From the NCBI RefSeq assembly GCF_900129905.1, contig NZ_FQXG01000008.1:198152-262151 (forward strand): a DNA stretch of 64,000 nucleotides. Direction: 5' to 3'. Positions within the stretch are counted from its first letter, which is position 1. Each line of letters opens with the position of its first letter. The position numbers and the translations under genes are program-made. The stretch is from Ferrimonas marina (lineage in GTDB: Bacteria > Pseudomonadota > Gammaproteobacteria > Enterobacterales > Shewanellaceae). Under the pieces are notes generated by a model, which was not told the origin of the DNA, made no database searches, and worked only from the letters and a program-made list of their open reading frames with translations. This document shows, piece by piece, positions 36,167 to 44,637 of this stretch.

Positions 36167-36826
36167 ATGATGACACTGTACGGCGATCCCTACTCCGGTA
36201 ACTGCTACAAGGTGCTGCTGCTGGCATCGCTGCTACAGCGGCCTCTGACCCTGGTACGGGTGGATGTGGTCGGAGGGGAAGTTAAGGAGCTGATCAAGCT
36301 CAACCCCAACGCCAAGGTGCCGATCCTCAAGTGGCAAAACGCCGACGGTGCTGCGGAGACCTTGTGGGAGTCCAACGCCATTCTTCACTACCTGGCCGAG
36401 GACACCCAGTGGTTGCCCGGCGATGCCCTGACACGTGCCCGGATGCTGCAGTGGCAGTTCTTTGAGCAGTACAGTCACGAGCCCTACATCGCAGTAGCTC
36501 GCTACATTCAGCGTTTTTTGGGACTGCCCCCAGAACGACAGGCGGAGCATCAGGCCAAGCAGGCGGGTGGGCATAAGGCCCTGGCAGTGATGGAGCAGGC
36601 GCTGAGCCAGCAGCCCTATCTGTGTGGTCAGCAACCCAGTTTGGCGGACATCAGTCTTTACGCTTATACCCACGTGGCCGACGAGGGCGGTTTCGCGTTG
36701 CAGGCCTATCCGGCGATCCAGGCGTGGTTGGCTCGTATTGGCCAGTGGCCGGGATACCGGTCGATGGCGTCCTGGGACCAGGCAGAAAAAAGCCCCAGGC
36801 AAGGCATGGGGCAAACTAGGCAGTGA
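36167..36826 (+). CDS. Glutathione S-transferase family protein
   Basis: A soluble two-domain GST of 219 residues. The N-terminal thioredoxin fold contains LYGDPYSGNCYKV, the cis-Pro of NAKVPIL and the ESNAILHYLAE glutathione-binding helix. The helical domain includes LADISLYAYTH. The catalytic residue would be Ser or Cys of SGNC, as in bacterial beta/theta-like GSTs. It is divergent from pqiA. Substrate unknown. Confidence 0.9.
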   Translation: MMTLYGDPYSGNCYKVLLLASLLQRPLTLVRVDVVGGEVKELIKLNPNAKVPILKWQNADGAAETLWESNAILHYLAEDTQWLPGDALTRARMLQWQFFEQYSHEPYIAVARYIQRFLGLPPERQAEHQAKQAGGHKALAVMEQALSQQPYLCGQQPSLADISLYAYTHVADEGGFALQAYPAIQAWLARIGQWPGYRSMASWDQAEKSPRQGMGQTRQ

Positions 36827-36957
36827 AGATAAGGCTGACTCACAGCGGCCGCTCGGCTGCTATGGAATACGCTGCGCAGTTTGGCTCGGCCAGGTTGCAA
36901 TCCGGTGACAGCTTATTGTCAGGGGGATGACAATACCGCCGAGGGAATTTCGGGCAG

Positions 36958-36988
36958 AAAAAAAGCCGGCAGATGCCGGCTTTTTTCT
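36958..36988 (-). terminator. Terminator of the cold-shock gene
   Basis: GCCGGC, loop AGAT, GCCGGC within complementary A and T runs; it lies 12 bp beyond the csp stop. Confidence 0.88.
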
Positions 36989-37000
36989 CAATCAGGGTGC

Positions 37001-37210
37001 TTACACCTTGGTAACGTTCGCCGCTTGAGGACCTTTCTGGCCTTGCTCAACGTCGAAAGCAACCTTTTGGCCTTCAGCCAGGGTCTTGAAACCGTCGGAC
37101 TGGATAGCGCGGAAGTGTACGAATACGTCAGCACCGCCGTTGTCCGGAGTGATAAAACCAAAACCTTTCTCTTCGTTAAACCACTTAACGGTGCCGGTAG
37201 TCTGGGACAT
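37001..37210 (-). CDS. Cold-shock protein (CspA family)
   Basis: A 69-residue single cold-shock domain that binds single-stranded RNA/DNA. RNP1 is KGFGFI ([15 protein letters not shown]) and RNP2 is DVFVHF. It has its own promoter, a long 5' UTR and a terminator, as cold-inducible csp genes do. Which csp paralogue it is cannot be fixed by sequence alone. Confidence 0.95.
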   Translation of the reverse strand: MSQTTGTVKWFNEEKGFGFITPDNGGADVFVHFRAIQSDGFKTLAEGQKVAFDVEQGQKGPQAANVTKV

Positions 37211-37403
37211 GGGGATATTCCTATAACATCAATATTAAGCGCAACGTGCGCGGAGCGTGGCTGGCGAGTGCGCCTGGTAAGGCTTTAACACATGCGCTTT
37301 GGAGCAAATCTACAGCAGAGTCCGCGTAGGGGCGTATACAGAGACAAGGCTTCAGTGCGCAGCCACTCGCCCATAGTATCAGAACCTTGCGCAGAGTGAG
37401 TAA
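37211..37403 (-). promoter_or_regulatory. Cold-shock gene promoter and long 5' UTR
   Basis: On the minus strand, -35 TTACTC (37403-37398), 16 bp, -10 TGATAC (37381-37376). The predicted start near 37369 leaves a 5' UTR of about 158 nt, the length typical of thermoregulated cspA leaders. Together with DNA to 37549 this fills the gap to the next gene; TTGGCGAGG-like purines before 37550 serve as SD. Confidence 0.5.
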
Positions 37404-37549
37404 TTATTTGGCTCGACCAGTCGGTTTCGAGTGAAAAAAAGCTTTGGTTATCGAGTGAACCGGGGTTTTTAGCCTACTACCTTGGTGCAATTGGCCGATC
37501 CGAGTAACTTGGCGAGGATGGGATCAGTGAGATCAGAGGGAGTTTGATC

Positions 37550-38089
37550 ATGTTGAAACGAGAACAGTGTGCCCTGGTGGTGATCGATGTGCAGGGCAAG
37601 TTGGCCAGCCTGATGGTGGATGCTGAGGGCCTGATCCAGCGGTTGGCGGTGTTGATCCGCGGGGCCAGGCTATTGGATCTCCCTGTGGTGTGGGTTGAGC
37701 AAAACCCCAAGGGGCTTGGGCCCACCCATCCGACGCTACAGGCCGAGCTTGAGGGCTTGCCCTGTTACCACAAGATGGCCTTTGGCTGCGGCGCCGAACC
37801 GGAGCTGCTGGCCGCCATCAACCAGTTGGGCCGAAATCAGTTGCTGCTGTGCGGCATCGAAACCCACGTCTGCGTCTATCAGTCCGCCCGGCAACTGCTG
37901 GAGCAGGGCTTCCAGGTGGAGGTGGTGATCGATGCCGTGGCGTCTCGCACCGAGGCCAACCGACAGCTGGGGCTGGATAAGATGCAGCAACTGGGCGCCA
38001 GCCTGACCGGCATCGAGATGGCGCTGTTTGAGCTGACCGAGCGTTGTGACGATCCGGTGTTCAAGTCGGTGCTGGCCTTGGTCAAATGA
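37550..38089 (+). CDS. Isochorismatase-like cysteine hydrolase
   Basis: A 179-residue alpha/beta hydrolase of the isochorismatase-like superfamily (YcaC/nicotinamidase relatives). The catalytic Asp is in LVVIDVQGKL (Asp13), the Lys in YHKMAFGC and the nucleophile Cys in CGIETHVCVYQSA. Substrate unknown; such enzymes hydrolyse amides or enol ethers. ATG 37550 follows SD AGAGGGAG. It overlaps the next gene by 4 bases (ATGA). Confidence 0.88.
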   Translation: MLKREQCALVVIDVQGKLASLMVDAEGLIQRLAVLIRGARLLDLPVVWVEQNPKGLGPTHPTLQAELEGLPCYHKMAFGCGAEPELLAAINQLGRNQLLLCGIETHVCVYQSARQLLEQGFQVEVVIDAVASRTEANRQLGLDKMQQLGASLTGIEMALFELTERCDDPVFKSVLALVK

Positions 38090-38580
38090 GCCTGCGTCTG
38101 TGTTTGTGCCTTTTCAGCCTGATGCTGGTGTCCATGGCTTGGGCAACTCAAGCTGCTCAGCAGCTCAGTGCTGCCCAGATTGACCAGTGGGTGGCGTGCT
38201 ATCAGCAGGTGCGTCAGCACCGCACGGCAGGGCTGGGGCCGGCCGAGTGTATCGAGCGGGAGTTTGGTGGCAGCGCCGGGTTCAATCAACGGGGCGATGC
38301 AGTAATGTCGCACTATCGCATCTGGGCTGGGGCTCAGGCGCATGAGGAGCTGACCGACAGCCTGCCGAAAGTGGCAGAGATACTCAGGGACAAAGCCGAT
38401 AGCCAGGCATCGAAGCAGCAGGTCGATGAGTTGATGGCGCAGGCGGCGCGGCTGCTGGAGGACCCGGTCACGCGCAAGCTGATGTGGTTGCCTGAGGCCG
38501 TTGCCGAGGCGGTAGCACGGCACCAGGGGGTGTTGTCGGACTTGGCGGCCCGTCAGGCCTCGGCGATGCGAAAGCAGTAG
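38086..38580 (+). CDS. Exported hypothetical protein
   Basis: A 164-residue protein with a signal peptide (cleavage near Thr-Gln-Ala-Ala, residue 24) and a helical, Gln/Ala-rich mature region with two cysteines close to the N-terminus. I do not recognise it. It is translationally coupled to the isochorismatase-like gene, and its 3' end overlaps the convergent peptidase gene by 28 bp. Confidence 0.6.
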   Translation: MSLRLCLCLFSLMLVSMAWATQAAQQLSAAQIDQWVACYQQVRQHRTAGLGPAECIEREFGGSAGFNQRGDAVMSHYRIWAGAQAHEELTDSLPKVAEILRDKADSQASKQQVDELMAQAARLLEDPVTRKLMWLPEAVAEAVARHQGVLSDLAARQASAMRKQ

Positions 38581-39221
38581 CGGTCGATCAGTCCCGGCAG
38601 CTGCGCCAGCACGCTCTGTTTGAGCGCCAGATCGCTGCCTTCCAGCAGCTCGGCCAGGGCCTGGGCATCAAACTGCTTCAGCGCCGGCACGGCTAAGGGC
38701 TGGTAGCTCAGGTGCCAGGGCTCGGGCCGCACACCACCGAGATCCTCCCGGTAGGGGCGAAAGAAGCCGTAGTCCGCCATGTTCTGCTCCAGCCACTGGC
38801 TCAGCTCGTGGCAGGGCCCACCTTCCTGGTATTCCCAAGGCTCGAGTTTCAGTGCACTGGCCTCGATCCGGTTGCCGTCGTAGACATCCAGATCCGTGCC
38901 CCAATGATGACGAGAGGTGCCCGGCAGTGCCGACCAGGCCAGGATGGCGTCGAGGATGTCCGCCTCGCTCATCTGCTCCACCTGACAGGCACGTCCCTGA
39001 CCATCCTGCAGCGGGCGTTCGCCCCGCGCCTTGCCGTTGAAGATCCGCTGCTGACGCTCAAACGAGCGCCAGCCGGAGCAGATGTTAAGGGCAAAGCCCG
39101 CTTCGTTGGCGCCTTTGGCCATCGCCTCAAAGGCGCGGGCGGTGCGCCGCTCCAGCCGCTGGCCCTGGCAGTCCACCAGGTGTTCATCATCCAGGCCCAG
39201 CAGTTGCGAGGGGGTCAGCAC
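38553..39221 (-). CDS. M15-family D-alanyl-D-alanine carboxypeptidase
   Basis: A zinc peptidase of the VanY/M15B type that trims peptidoglycan stem peptides. The zinc/catalytic motifs are [25 protein letters not shown] (His and Asp ligands) and EPWHLSY (Glu-x-x-His). No signal peptide is seen, so it may be cytoplasmic or use another route. GTG 39221 (222 residues) was chosen because GGAG lies 9 bp upstream and it overlaps the dapE stop; an upstream GTG at 39251 lacks a SD. Confidence 0.85.
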   Translation of the reverse strand: MLTPSQLLGLDDEHLVDCQGQRLERRTARAFEAMAKGANEAGFALNICSGWRSFERQQRIFNGKARGERPLQDGQGRACQVEQMSEADILDAILAWSALPGTSRHHWGTDLDVYDGNRIEASALKLEPWEYQEGGPCHELSQWLEQNMADYGFFRPYREDLGGVRPEPWHLSYQPLAVPALKQFDAQALAELLEGSDLALKQSVLAQLPGLIDRYCFRIAEA

Positions 39222-40348
39222 AATAGCTTCTCCATGATCCTTTGGTAACACAGCGCCAGCTCATCCAGGTCGTCCACTGAGACACACTCGTTGACCTTGT
39301 GGATAGTGGCGTTGCAGGGGCCCAGCTCCACCACTTGTGCCCCGGTGGGGGCGATAAAGCGACCGTCGGAGGTGCCGCCGGTGGTCTGGGGATCGGTGGG
39401 GGAGCCGGTGATCTCCTCGATCGCCTCGGCGGTGGCCTGTAGCAGGGCACCGTGGTCGGTCAGGAAGGGCTCACCGTTGAGCACCCAGTCCAGGTCATAC
39501 TCCAGGCCGTGGCGGTCGAGGATCTCCATCACCCGCACCTTAAGGTTGTCGGCCCGGCTCTCGGTGCAGAAACGGAAGTTGAACTGGACTGACAGATCAC
39601 CGGGGATCACATTAGGCGCACCGGTTCCGGCGGCGATGTTGGCGATCTGGAAGCTGGTGGGTGGGAAGAAGGCGTTGCCCTGATCCCAGACGGTGTCGGC
39701 CAGCTCTGCCAGGGCTGGAGCCGCCAGGTGCACCGGGTTGGCCGCCAGGTGAGGGTAGGCCACGTGGCCCTGCACGCCTTTGACGGTCAGCTGGCCGGTG
39801 AGACTGCCACGGCGACCGTTCTTGACCACGTCCCCCAGCTTGTTGGTGCTGGAGGGCTCGCCGACGATACACCAGTCGATCTTCTCGTTGCGCGCTTCCA
39901 GGGTCTCCACCACCTTGATGGTGCCGTTGATGAACGGCCCCTCTTCGTCGGAGGTGATGAGAAAGGCGATGGCACCGGCATGCTCCGGGTGGGCCTCGAC
40001 GAAGCGTCGGGTGGCCACCAGAGCGGCGGCCAGCGAGCCCTTCATATCGGCCGCGCCGCGACCGTACAAGATGCCGTCCTTCACCACCGGCTCAAACGGC
40101 GGCGTGTGCCACTGGCGTTCGTCCCCCGGCGGCACCACGTCGGTGTGGCCGGCGAAGCAGAACAGCGGCCGGGCCTGACCACGGCGGGCCCACAGGTTGG
40201 TGGTGTCGTGAAACACCATCGACTCAATATCAAAGCCCAGCGGTGCCAGGTACTCGGCCATCATCTGCTGGCAGCCGGCGTCCTCCGGGGTGACCGAGCG
40301 CCGAGCGATCAGCGCTTTGGCCAGCTGTAGTACCTCGGACTCAGCCAT
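39215..40348 (-). CDS. dapE: Succinyl-diaminopimelate desuccinylase DapE
   Basis: An M20 di-zinc hydrolase of 377 residues that converts N-succinyl-LL-DAP to LL-DAP in lysine and peptidoglycan precursor synthesis. Zinc-ligand motifs are [24 protein letters not shown] and [12 protein letters not shown]; the C-terminal GGTSDGRF and [14 protein letters not shown] complete the site. It sits between yffB and a peptidoglycan carboxypeptidase and overlaps both, forming a cell-wall-themed operon. Confidence 0.96.
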   Translation of the reverse strand: MAESEVLQLAKALIARRSVTPEDAGCQQMMAEYLAPLGFDIESMVFHDTTNLWARRGQARPLFCFAGHTDVVPPGDERQWHTPPFEPVVKDGILYGRGAADMKGSLAAALVATRRFVEAHPEHAGAIAFLITSDEEGPFINGTIKVVETLEARNEKIDWCIVGEPSSTNKLGDVVKNGRRGSLTGQLTVKGVQGHVAYPHLAANPVHLAAPALAELADTVWDQGNAFFPPTSFQIANIAAGTGAPNVIPGDLSVQFNFRFCTESRADNLKVRVMEILDRHGLEYDLDWVLNGEPFLTDHGALLQATAEAIEEITGSPTDPQTTGGTSDGRFIAPTGAQVVELGPCNATIHKVNECVSVDDLDELALCYQRIMEKLLC

Positions 40349-40691
40349 GCTGAGCGATCCAGGCGTCGTAGTCGGCGGCCTTAAAGCCTACCAATACGGC
40401 ACCGCTGGCTTCCAGCACCGGGCGCTTGACCAGGGTGGGGTTGGCAAGCATCAGGCGCACTGCCTTGGCCTGATCGAGATCCTGCTTGTCGCTGTCGTCC
40501 AGTGCACGCCAGCTGGTGGAGCGGGTATTCAGCAAGGTGGTGTACTCCACCTGGGTTAGCCAGCGCGCCAGGGTGTCGCTGTCCAGGCCGGCTTCGCGAA
40601 AGTCGTGGAAGTTGTGCTGGCAGCCTTGTTGGTCCAGATGTTTGCGCGCCTTGCGAACGGTGTCGCAGGACTTGATTCCGTACAGGATCAT
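40341..40691 (-). CDS. yffB: ArsC/Spx-family protein YffB
   Basis: A thioredoxin-fold ArsC-like protein of 116 residues, with the Cys motif [12 protein letters not shown] near the N-terminus and KRPVLE in the C-terminal half. E. coli yffB lies directly upstream of dapE in the same way; biochemical function is undefined. ATG 40691 (Met-Ile-Leu-Tyr) was preferred to 40706 by homology. It overlaps dapE by 8 bases. Confidence 0.88.
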   Translation of the reverse strand: MILYGIKSCDTVRKARKHLDQQGCQHNFHDFREAGLDSDTLARWLTQVEYTTLLNTRSTSWRALDDSDKQDLDQAKAVRLMLANPTLVKRPVLEASGAVLVGFKAADYDAWIAQHG

Positions 40692-40797
40692 CCCTGTGCT
40701 CTCCAATTAACGGTCTGATTGGCTGGCATTGTGGCATTGCCTTTGGCAGGGCCGCAAGACGCGGGGCCATGGCCGGGCTAAATGTGACCGGCCTGGC

Positions 40798-40827
40798 TTG
40801 TTTGCGCCTTGGCAGGGGGCGTAGAAT
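40798..40827 (+). promoter_or_regulatory. Predicted promoter of ribN
   Basis: -35 TTGTTT (40798-40803), 18 bp, -10 TAGAAT (40822-40827). The start near 40834 is about 20 nt before the riboswitch. Confidence 0.5.
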
Positions 40828-40855
40828 GGCCAAGCCCCTCGTGGGCATGTCGAAT

Positions 40856-40987
40856 TCTCAGGGCAGGGTGCAATTCCCTACCGGCGGTGATCCCTTAGGG
40901 GCAGCCCGCGAGCGCCCGGCCTGGCCGGGGACAGCAGATCCGGTGTGACTCCGGAGCCGACGGTGACAGTCCGGATGAAAGAGAACG
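40856..40987 (+). promoter_or_regulatory. FMN riboswitch (RFN element)
   Basis: The aptamer core is fully recognisable: TCTCAGGGCAGGGTGCAATT at the 5' side, CTACCGGCGGTGA, AGCCCGCGAGCG, CAGCAGATCCGGTGTGACTC, CCGACGGTGACAGTC and the closing GGATGAAAGAGAA. It binds flavin mononucleotide and lowers expression of the downstream gene when FMN is plentiful. No terminator T-run is seen before the ATG, so control by sequestering the ribosome-binding site is likely. Confidence 0.95.
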
Positions 40988-41053
40988 CGGCAACCACCTT
41001 GGTCGAGTATTCGGCCGAGGCCCGCGTCTGTCCTGATCCAACGTGGAGTTTGT

Positions 41054-41962
41054 ATGGATCAGTCTTCCCATTCCCCTCTCTGGGGTGCCTTCTGGATGTT
41101 GCTCAGTGGCCTGGCCTTTGCCGTCATCAACAGCACCAACCAGTGGATCGCCTTTGTGATGGGCTACCAGTTTTCCAATGTCGCCCTGGTGCAGTACAGC
41201 ATCGCCACCCTGGTGTTGTTGCCCTGGATGGCTCGTCAGGGCCTGCTGCGCAGCCTCAAAACCCGCCAACCCGGGGTGCATGTACTCCGGGTGGCCGTTG
41301 CTGTGGCCGGCATCCAGTTCTGGCTCTGGGCCCTGGCCTACCCAGTGCCCATCTGGCAGGCGATTGCACTGCTGATGACCTCGCCGCTGTTTGTCACCGT
41401 CGGTTCTGCCCTGTTCCTTAAGGAGCGGGTGGATGCGCCACGGGGCCTGGCCACCTTGTTTGGCTTTGCCGGGGCGATGCTGATTTTGGCGCCCTGGAGC
41501 GAGGACTTTCACCCCTCGGCGCTGTTGCCGGTGGTGGCTGCCGTCTGCTGGGCGGTGTATTCCCTGATCACCAAGTCGCAGCTGCGCCAGGGCGAATCGC
41601 CCACCACCGTGGTGTTCTACCTGTTTGTGCTGACCCTGCCGTTCAACCTGATGGTAGCGGCGCCGGTGTTGGCCTGGCCTGAAGCCCAGATGTGGCCGCT
41701 GTTGCTGCTTTCTGGGGTGCTCACTGGCCTGGCCCAGCTGTCGCTGACCAAGGCCTACCAGAGCGCCGAGGCGTCCTACATCCAGCCGTTCGACCTGGCC
41801 AAGCTGCCGTTTAACGTGTTGGTGGGGTTCTGGGTGATGGGTACGGTGCCACCGGGTCAGCTTTGGCTGGGTGCCGCGGTGATGATTGGCGCCAGTTTGT
41901 ACCTGACGCGACGGGAAGAGCGGAAGGTTCGACAGGGCACGCCACAGTTGGCGACCCGTTGA
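41054..41962 (+). CDS. ribN: RibN-type riboflavin importer (EamA/DMT family)
   Basis: A ten-helix inner-membrane transporter of 302 residues with two EamA repeats (about 10-145 and 155-290). EamA proteins carry many substrates, but this one lies directly behind an FMN riboswitch. That is the arrangement of RibN riboflavin transporters described in Rhizobium and Vibrio, so riboflavin uptake is a well-supported inference. The SD is AACGTGGAGT. It converges on crr with a 9-bp gap. Confidence 0.85.
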   Translation: MDQSSHSPLWGAFWMLLSGLAFAVINSTNQWIAFVMGYQFSNVALVQYSIATLVLLPWMARQGLLRSLKTRQPGVHVLRVAVAVAGIQFWLWALAYPVPIWQAIALLMTSPLFVTVGSALFLKERVDAPRGLATLFGFAGAMLILAPWSEDFHPSALLPVVAAVCWAVYSLITKSQLRQGESPTTVVFYLFVLTLPFNLMVAAPVLAWPEAQMWPLLLLSGVLTGLAQLSLTKAYQSAEASYIQPFDLAKLPFNVLVGFWVMGTVPPGQLWLGAAVMIGASLYLTRREERKVRQGTPQLATR

Positions 41963-41971
41963 GGGCGTGGG

Positions 41972-42487
41972 TTAGGAGCGCATGGAGACCTGGAAGATGG
42001 GCGTGGTGCCGGCCACCACGGTGCCACTGCGTTTTTGCAGGGTCTCCACGTCTTCCATGTTGGCGATGATCACCGGGGTCAGCACGCTGCGGGCGTGCTC
42101 TTGCAGGTAGGGCAGGTCGAACTGGAAGATGGGATCGCCGGCGCGCACCTGCTGCCCCTCTTCCGCCAGGCGCTTAAAGCCCGCGCCACCCAGCTCCACG
42201 GTGTCGATGCCAAAGTGGACAAACAGCTCCAGGCCCAGCGGCGATTCCAGCGAAAAGGCGTGGTTGGCGTCGAACAGACGGCCGATGGTGCCATCGATGG
42301 GGGCCACCACGGTGTCACCCTGGGGGTTGATGGCTACGCCGTCGCCGATGATCTTCTCGGAAAATACCACGTCGGGCACCTGCTCCAGCGGCACCAGCTC
42401 GCCGGAGACCGGTGCCAGGATCTCGACCCCTTCGGCGGGGAGATCACGATTGGCGATGATGCGACGTAAGCGGCTGAGAAAACCCAT
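41972..42487 (-). CDS. crr: PTS glucose-specific enzyme IIA (Crr)
   Basis: A 171-residue soluble phosphocarrier that receives phosphate from HPr and regulates adenylate cyclase and non-PTS permeases. The phosphorylated His lies in ELFVHFGIDTV, and the second active-site His is in the ANHAFSLE region. It is last in ptsH-ptsI-crr, 20 bp after ptsI. Confidence 0.96.
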   Translation of the reverse strand: MGFLSRLRRIIANRDLPAEGVEILAPVSGELVPLEQVPDVVFSEKIIGDGVAINPQGDTVVAPIDGTIGRLFDANHAFSLESPLGLELFVHFGIDTVELGGAGFKRLAEEGQQVRAGDPIFQFDLPYLQEHARSVLTPVIIANMEDVETLQKRSGTVVAGTTPIFQVSMRS

Positions 42488-42507
42488 GAAATACCCTTAG
42501 TAACGTG

Positions 42508-44217
42508 CTAGTCGGAGCGGTGAGCTGGGGGACTGGAGATAGCCTCAATGGTAGCTGATAATCCATTGTTAACACAATCGTTTAACAGCGTGCTCAGGGC
42601 ATCATTACTGGCACAGGCCAGGGCCTGGTCCAGCAGGATCTGACCCCACTGGTCACGGTATTGGGCCATCCGGTGCTTCACCGGTCCACACTGGCGGGCG
42701 GGAATGCTGAAGCTGCGCAGCCCCATCGCCAACAGCAGATCGATCGCCTTGAGATCGGCGCCGAGCTCGCCGCAGATGGACAGCGGCAGTTTATGGACCT
42801 GGGCCTGCTGGCAGATGTGTTGCAGCAATCGCAACACCGGCGGGCTGAGAGCCGGGTAGTGGGGGGTCAGTCGGGCGTGCAGTCGGTCGGCGGCCAGACA
42901 ATACTGGGCCAGGTCGTTGCTGCCGATGCTGGCAAAGTCCACCAGCGGTGCCAGCAGATCCAGGCTCATCGCCGCCGCCGGGGTTTCGATCATCACCCCC
43001 ACCGGTAAGCGGGGGGCCAGCCGGCACTCGTTTTGGACCTGGTCCAGCAGTGAGCGGACCATCTCCACCTCTTCCGGCAGGCTGATCATCGGCAGCAGCA
43101 ATCGCACCGGGAACTCGTCGGCTAACCGGACAATGGCACGAAGCTGCTGGCGCAGTCGCTCAGGCTGCTGCAGTCCCAGCCGGATGGCCCGAAGGCCGAG
43201 GGCCGGGTTGGGCTCCTCTTGCGCCAGGCCCGGCAGGTTCTTGTCGGCACCAAAATCGAAGGTGCGGATCACCAAAGGCTTGCCGTCGAGCTGCTCGGCG
43301 ATGGCCCGGTACATGATCAGCTGGCGCTCGCTGTCGGGCCAGCCCCCTTCCGCCATGTAGAGAAACTCGGTGCGCAACAAACCGATGCCATCCAGGCCAA
43401 ACTCCAGCACCTGGCTGGCTTCCTCCTCGGTACCGATGTTGGCGCCCAGCCAGATCTCGTCGCCATCGGCGGTGTGCGCCGGCTTCTCCATCCCCTGCTG
43501 ATAGAGTCGCTGCTGGCGTTGCCAACGGGCCAGCGCCTGGGTAAACAGCTGCAGCTCCTCTTCGTTTTGGCCCAGGGTCAGTTGGCCTCGATCGCCGTCG
43601 ATCAGGGTGGGGCCGCTACTGAGTCGACCGCAGGCGTCGGTGAGCACCAACGCGGGGATCCCGGCACTGCGTAGCAGGATGGCCAGGTGATCGGTGGCAC
43701 TGCCCTGGCCCAGCACCACGCCTTGCAGGTTCTCTTTGGGCAGCTGGATGAATTCGGCGGCGGTGAGATCCGGTACCGCCAAGATGGTGGGCTCCGGCAG
43801 GATCTGCGGCAATTGCAGGTTTTGTCCCAGGCTTTGCCGCGCCAGGCGTTCGCCCAGCTGGTGCATGTCGTTGGCCCGCTTGGCCAGCTCCGGATCCGGC
43901 AGGGAGGCGAGCACCTCGGCGTGTTCGGCAAACAGCTGGCGCAGGACCTGGGCCAGGGAATCCCCTTGGCCTAATCGCTGTTGTAGCGCCTCGAGCAGCT
44001 CGGGATCCGACAGCATCAGGTGGTCGGCTTCCAGCAGCTGGCGCTGATCCTGGGGTAGGTCCTGACGTTGCAGCAGCCCCTGCAGGGCCAGGCACTCCTG
44101 GGCGAGAAGCTGAGCGGGATCGGGGTTGGGGGTGCTGATGCGGTAGCTGTTGCAGCGTTGCAGTTGTCCCAGGCCGAGGCCGGGGCTGATGGCGGTGGCG
44201 GTGAAGACCTTCGACAT
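42508..44217 (-). CDS. ptsI: PTS enzyme I (PtsI)
   Basis: Phosphoenolpyruvate-protein phosphotransferase of 569 residues, the first step of the PTS relay. The PEP-binding domain is typical: LLRTEFLYM, RTFDFGADKN, NPALGLRAIR, GVMIETPAAA, SIGSNDLAQY and ICGELGAD. The phosphohistidine motif reads GSATDHLAIL, where most enzymes I have Gly-Gly-x-Thr-Ser-His, a modest departure that keeps the His. It follows ptsH by 13 bp. Confidence 0.95.
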   Translation of the reverse strand: MSKVFTATAISPGLGLGQLQRCNSYRISTPNPDPAQLLAQECLALQGLLQRQDLPQDQRQLLEADHLMLSDPELLEALQQRLGQGDSLAQVLRQLFAEHAEVLASLPDPELAKRANDMHQLGERLARQSLGQNLQLPQILPEPTILAVPDLTAAEFIQLPKENLQGVVLGQGSATDHLAILLRSAGIPALVLTDACGRLSSGPTLIDGDRGQLTLGQNEEELQLFTQALARWQRQQRLYQQGMEKPAHTADGDEIWLGANIGTEEEASQVLEFGLDGIGLLRTEFLYMAEGGWPDSERQLIMYRAIAEQLDGKPLVIRTFDFGADKNLPGLAQEEPNPALGLRAIRLGLQQPERLRQQLRAIVRLADEFPVRLLLPMISLPEEVEMVRSLLDQVQNECRLAPRLPVGVMIETPAAAMSLDLLAPLVDFASIGSNDLAQYCLAADRLHARLTPHYPALSPPVLRLLQHICQQAQVHKLPLSICGELGADLKAIDLLLAMGLRSFSIPARQCGPVKHRMAQYRDQWGQILLDQALACASNDALSTLLNDCVNNGLSATIEAISSPPAHRSD

Positions 44218-44230
44218 CCTTGTCTGTCCT

Positions 44231-44488
44231 CTACTTGAGATCCGATAGCATATCGCTGAGCCGGTCTATCGCCTGTTCCGCCTGCTCACCTTCCGCCTGC
44301 AGGGTGATCTCAGTGCCGTAGCGAAGATCCAGCGTTTGTAGCCGAAACAGGCTCTTGGCGCTGGCTTGTCGGCCCTGGCTAAGGACAGTAATGGTGCAGG
44401 GGAAGTCCTGGGCGGCTTTCACCAGCAGGGCGGCGGGCCGGGTATGAAGGCCGTGAGGAGCGGAGATGGTGACGGCGCGTTGGATCAT
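44231..44488 (-). CDS. ptsH: Phosphocarrier protein HPr
   Basis: 85 residues, the standard HPr length. The phosphorylated His15 is in APHGLHTRPAA, and the Ser46-type region is SAKSLFRLQTL. It passes phosphate from enzyme I to EIIA proteins. ATG 44488 matches the homologue start; an upstream frame start at 44512 would add eight residues. It is the first gene of ptsHI-crr. Confidence 0.96.
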   Translation of the reverse strand: MIQRAVTISAPHGLHTRPAALLVKAAQDFPCTITVLSQGRQASAKSLFRLQTLDLRYGTEITLQAEGEQAEQAIDRLSDMLSDLK

Positions 44489-44528
44489 GGTAATTCTGGG
44501 CCCACCGGGCAACTGCGTTGGTGGCGTA

Positions 44529-44558
44529 AGGATACTGCTCAGGGTGGGGATGGGTCAA
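44529..44558 (-). promoter_or_regulatory. Predicted ptsH promoter
   Basis: On the minus strand, -35 TTGACC (44558-44553), 18 bp, -10 TATCCT (44534-44529). It gives a leader of about 35 nt. Confidence 0.55.
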
Positions 44559-44587
44559 ATGACCGCAAGTGGATGGAGTTGTATAGC

Positions 44588-44619
44588 GTGAAAAAAACGG
44601 CGCCTGAGGGGCGCCGTTT
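44588..44619 (-). terminator. Terminator of the chemoreceptor gene
   Basis: AAACGGCGCC pairs with GGCGCCGTTT around TGAGG; on the minus strand it ends in a run of seven T. It separates the mcp gene from the ptsH promoter. Confidence 0.88.
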
Positions 44620-44637
44620 CGGTGTGGCTGTCAGGCC

